From: Petrolisthes cinctipes
Lineage: Eukaryota > Arthropoda > Malacostraca > Decapoda > Porcellanidae
Reading direction: 5' to 3'
Assembly (NCBI GenBank): GCA_033782935.1
Contig: JAWQEG010000169.1
Span: 496,001 to 560,000, forward strand
DNA: 64,000 bases
Part shown: piece by piece, positions 61,990 through 64,000 of the stretch
Position numbering within the stretch: position 1 is the stretch's first letter
Layout of the letters: every line of letters starts with the position of its first letter
Notes under the pieces: model-generated
Told to the model about the DNA's origin: nothing
Seen by the model: only the letters and a program-made list of their open reading frames with translations
The model's database searches: none
Position numbers and translations under genes: made by a program

Positions 61990-64000
61990 TCGATTTTTTG
62001 GCACCTAAAATATCGATTTTTAGCATGTTTTTAGCCTATATTTTGAAAATATTCTAGCACTGTGTAGGCATGTACAGATTGCTTCTGGGACCCCAAAATA
62101 TTGAATTTTCGGGTGTTTTGAGCCTGAATTTGAGATATAAACGGGTACAGAAGATACATGCACATATTGACTTTTGTGCACCTAAAAGATCGATTTTCAG
62201 TATGTTTTGAGCATGTATTTTGAAAATACTCTAACACGGAGTAGGCATGTACAGATCGCTTCTGGGACCCCTAAATATCGAATTTTCGGGTGTTTTGGGA
62301 CTGAATTTGAGATATCGACTATTTGGCACCTAAAAGATCGATTTTTAGCGTGTTTTTAGCCTATATTTTGAAAATATTCTAGCACTGAGTAGGCATGTAC
62401 AGATTGCTTCTGGGACCCCAAAATATTGAATTTTCGGGTGTTTTGAGCCTGAATTTGAGATATAAACGGGTACAGAAGATACATGCACATATTGACTTTG
62501 GGCACCAAAAATATCGATTTTCAGCATGTTTTGGGCTTGAATTTTGAAAATAATCTAACACGGTGTAGGCATGTACAGATCGCTTCTGGGACCCCAAAAT
62601 ATCGAATTTTCGGGTGTTTAGGGCCAGAATTTGAGATATAAAGGGTGCAGAAGATGCATGCACATTTCGACTTTTGGGCACCTAAAAGATCGATTTTCAG
62701 TATGTTTTTGGCCTGTATTTTGAAAATACTCTAACACGGAGTAGGCATGTACAGATCGCTTCTGGGACCCCTAAATATCGAATTTTCGGGTGTTTAGGGC
62801 CAGAATTTGAGATATAAACGGGTACAGAAAATGCATGCATATATCGACTTTTGTGCATCTAAAAGATCGATTTTCAGTATGTTTTTGGCCTGTATTTTGA
62901 AAATACTCTAACACGGTGTAGGCATGTAGAGATACCTTCTGGGACCTCTAAATATCGAATTTTCGGGTGTTTTGGGACTGAATTTGATATATCGATTTTT
63001 TGGCACCTAAAATGTCGATTTTTAGCATGTTTTTAGCCTATATTTTGAAAATATTCTAACACTGTGTAGGCATGTACAGATTGCTTCTGGGACCCCAAAA
63101 TATTGAATTTTCGGGTGTTTTGTGCCTGAATTTGAGATATAAACGGGTACAGAAGATACATGCACATATTGACTTTGGGCATCTAAAATATCGATTTTCA
63201 GCATATTTTGGGCCTGTATTTTGAAAATACTCTAACACTGAGTAGGCATGTACAGATTGCTTCTGGGACCCCAAAATATTGAATTTTTGGGTGTTTTGAG
63301 CCTGAATTTGAGATATAAACGGGTACTGAAGATGCATGCACATATCGACTTTTGTGCACCTAAAAGATCTATTTTCAGTATGTTTTGAGCATGTATTTTG
63401 AAAATACTCTAACACGGAGAAGGCATGTACAGATCGCTTCTGGGACCCCAAAATATCGAATTTTCGGGTGTTTAGGGCCAGAATTTGAGATATAAACGGG
63501 TACAGAAGATGCATGCACATATCGACTTTTGGGCACCTAAAAGGTCGATTTTCAGTATGTTTTTGGCCTGTATTTTGAAAATACTCTAACACGGAGTAGA
63601 CATGTACAGATACCTTCTGGGACCTCTAAATATCGAATTTTCGGGTGTTTTGGGACTGAATTTGAGATATCGACTTTTGTGCACCTAAAAGATCGATTTT
63701 CAGTATGTTTTTGGCCTGTATTTTGAAAATACTCTAACACGGAGTAAGCATGTACAGATACCTTCTGGGACCTCTAAATATCGAATTTTCGGGTGTTTTG
63801 GGACTGAATTTGAGATATCGATTTTTTGGCACCTAAAATGTCGATTTTTAGCATGTTTTTAGCCTATATTTTGAAAATTTTCTAGCACTGTGTAGGCATG
63901 TACAGATTGCTTCTGGGACCCCAAAATATTGAATTTTCGGGTGTTTGAGCCTGAATTTGAGATATAAACGGGTACAGAAGATACATGCACATATTGACTT
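61694..64000 (+). repeat. 3302 bp unit, second copy, cut by window end
   Basis: Monomer starts equal those of the first copy plus 3302 up to 63994, where a class A monomer begins and the window ends 7 bases in. Even one-base changes such as gtgtttgagcctg and ttttctagcac (60516 and 63818) are shared, which points to a recent duplication. Confidence 0.9.

Larger units (their letters stand above)
1..64000 (+). repeat. Continuous hierarchical satellite array (whole window)
   Basis: Every base can be assigned to a head-to-tail monomer of one family; I count about 389 complete monomers, mean near 165 bp. Long monomers are 176-177 bp, short ones 148 bp, and the normal order is long-short-long (501 bp), alternating in two diverged versions (A-B-C and D-E-F, 1002 bp). 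All monomers share one orientation. I see no coding gene, RNA gene, transposon or unique spacer. Such arrays are characteristic of eukaryotic heterochromatin, including centromeres; the sequence alone does not say which chromosomal location this is. The family is not one I recognise. Orientation is arbitrary because no gene or landmark fixes it. Confidence 0.97.

Noticed and set aside
1..64000. CRISPR array
   Set aside because: Units are directly adjacent, 148-177 bp and without unique spacers; no cas genes.
1..64000. Ribosomal intergenic spacer or telomeric repeat
   Set aside because: No rRNA sequence and no short telomere-type hexamer or heptamer tract anywhere in the window.
1..64000. Transposon-derived tandem array (LTR or MITE concatemer)
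   Set aside because: No terminal repeats, target-site duplications, primer-binding site or transposase/polymerase remnants. An ancient transposon origin of the 88 bp unit cannot be excluded.
1..64000. Naming the organism or satellite family
   Set aside because: I recognise no match to a satellite I know. Repeat length near 176 bp is common in plants and animals alike and does not identify either.

Overview
The 64,000-base window is one uninterrupted tandem satellite array. I parsed it by eye from base 1 to base 64,000 into about 389 consecutive head-to-tail monomers plus a 7-base start of the next one. I found no gap, no inversion, no transposon and no gene. The sequence is AT-rich: about 36% GC by hand count of one C-class monomer. 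Long satellite DNA with higher-order repeats (HORs) is typical of eukaryotic centromeric, pericentromeric, subtelomeric or other heterochromatin. I do not recognise the satellite family and cannot name the species or say whether it is plant or animal.

The array is hierarchical. (1) The base unit is an ~88 bp subrepeat. The two halves of a long monomer, called a and b here, match at 58 of 88 positions without gaps in the clean copy at 20302-20477. (2) Two halves make a long monomer (L, 176-177 bp). A short monomer (S, 148 bp) is the same but lacks 29 bp at the end of half b. (3) L-S-L makes a 501 bp trimer. (4) Two diverged trimers make a hexamer of 1002 bp, A(176)-B(148)-C(177)-D(176)-E(148)-F(177), intact at 50812-51813. 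(5) Multi-monomer blocks of 827, 974, 992, 1141, 1311, 1327, 1642, 3099 and 3302 bp were duplicated again in tandem. Larger segments recur at offsets of 5.2-5.6, 7.6, 11.1 and 16.3 kb.

Names used in the entries: class A opens ttgactttgggcatc; B opens tcgacttttgtgcacc; C opens tcgactttttggcacc followed by taaaagatcg; D opens ttgactttgggcacc; E opens tcgacttttgggcacc with tttttggcctg further on; F opens tcgattttttggcacc followed by taaaatgtcg. C- and F- lack 10 bp after 'cactg'. X/Y is a hybrid with the start of X and the end of Y. C/F opens like C but continues like F.

Layout: 1-8.4 kb is a mosaic of 827 and 1642 bp tandem duplications. 8.4-12.8 kb is a second copy of much of 0.8-4.4 kb. 12.8-16.3 kb is mixed hexamer fragments. 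16.3-19.3 kb repeats 0-0.8 kb joined directly to 6.1-8.25 kb. 19.3-21.3 kb is a 992 bp unit twice. 23.1-25.2 kb is a 1327 bp unit, nearly twice. 25.2-31.5 kb is the most disordered stretch. 31.5-37.0 kb is a 3099 bp duplication containing a 1141 bp one. 37.0-39.6 and 42.6-44.9 kb are copies differing by whole monomers. 44.9-49.0 kb holds a 1311 bp octamer about three times. 49-57.7 kb includes the cleanest hexamers. 57.7-64 kb is a 3302 bp unit, the second copy cut by the window edge, containing a 974 bp block three times.

The many short open frames, mostly on the minus strand, are the same few repeat-derived frames copied over and over. I do not call any of them genes. The interest lies in the array's architecture: the short-monomer deletion, a compensated dyad symmetry, CpG/TpG class markers, and the record of unequal exchange.
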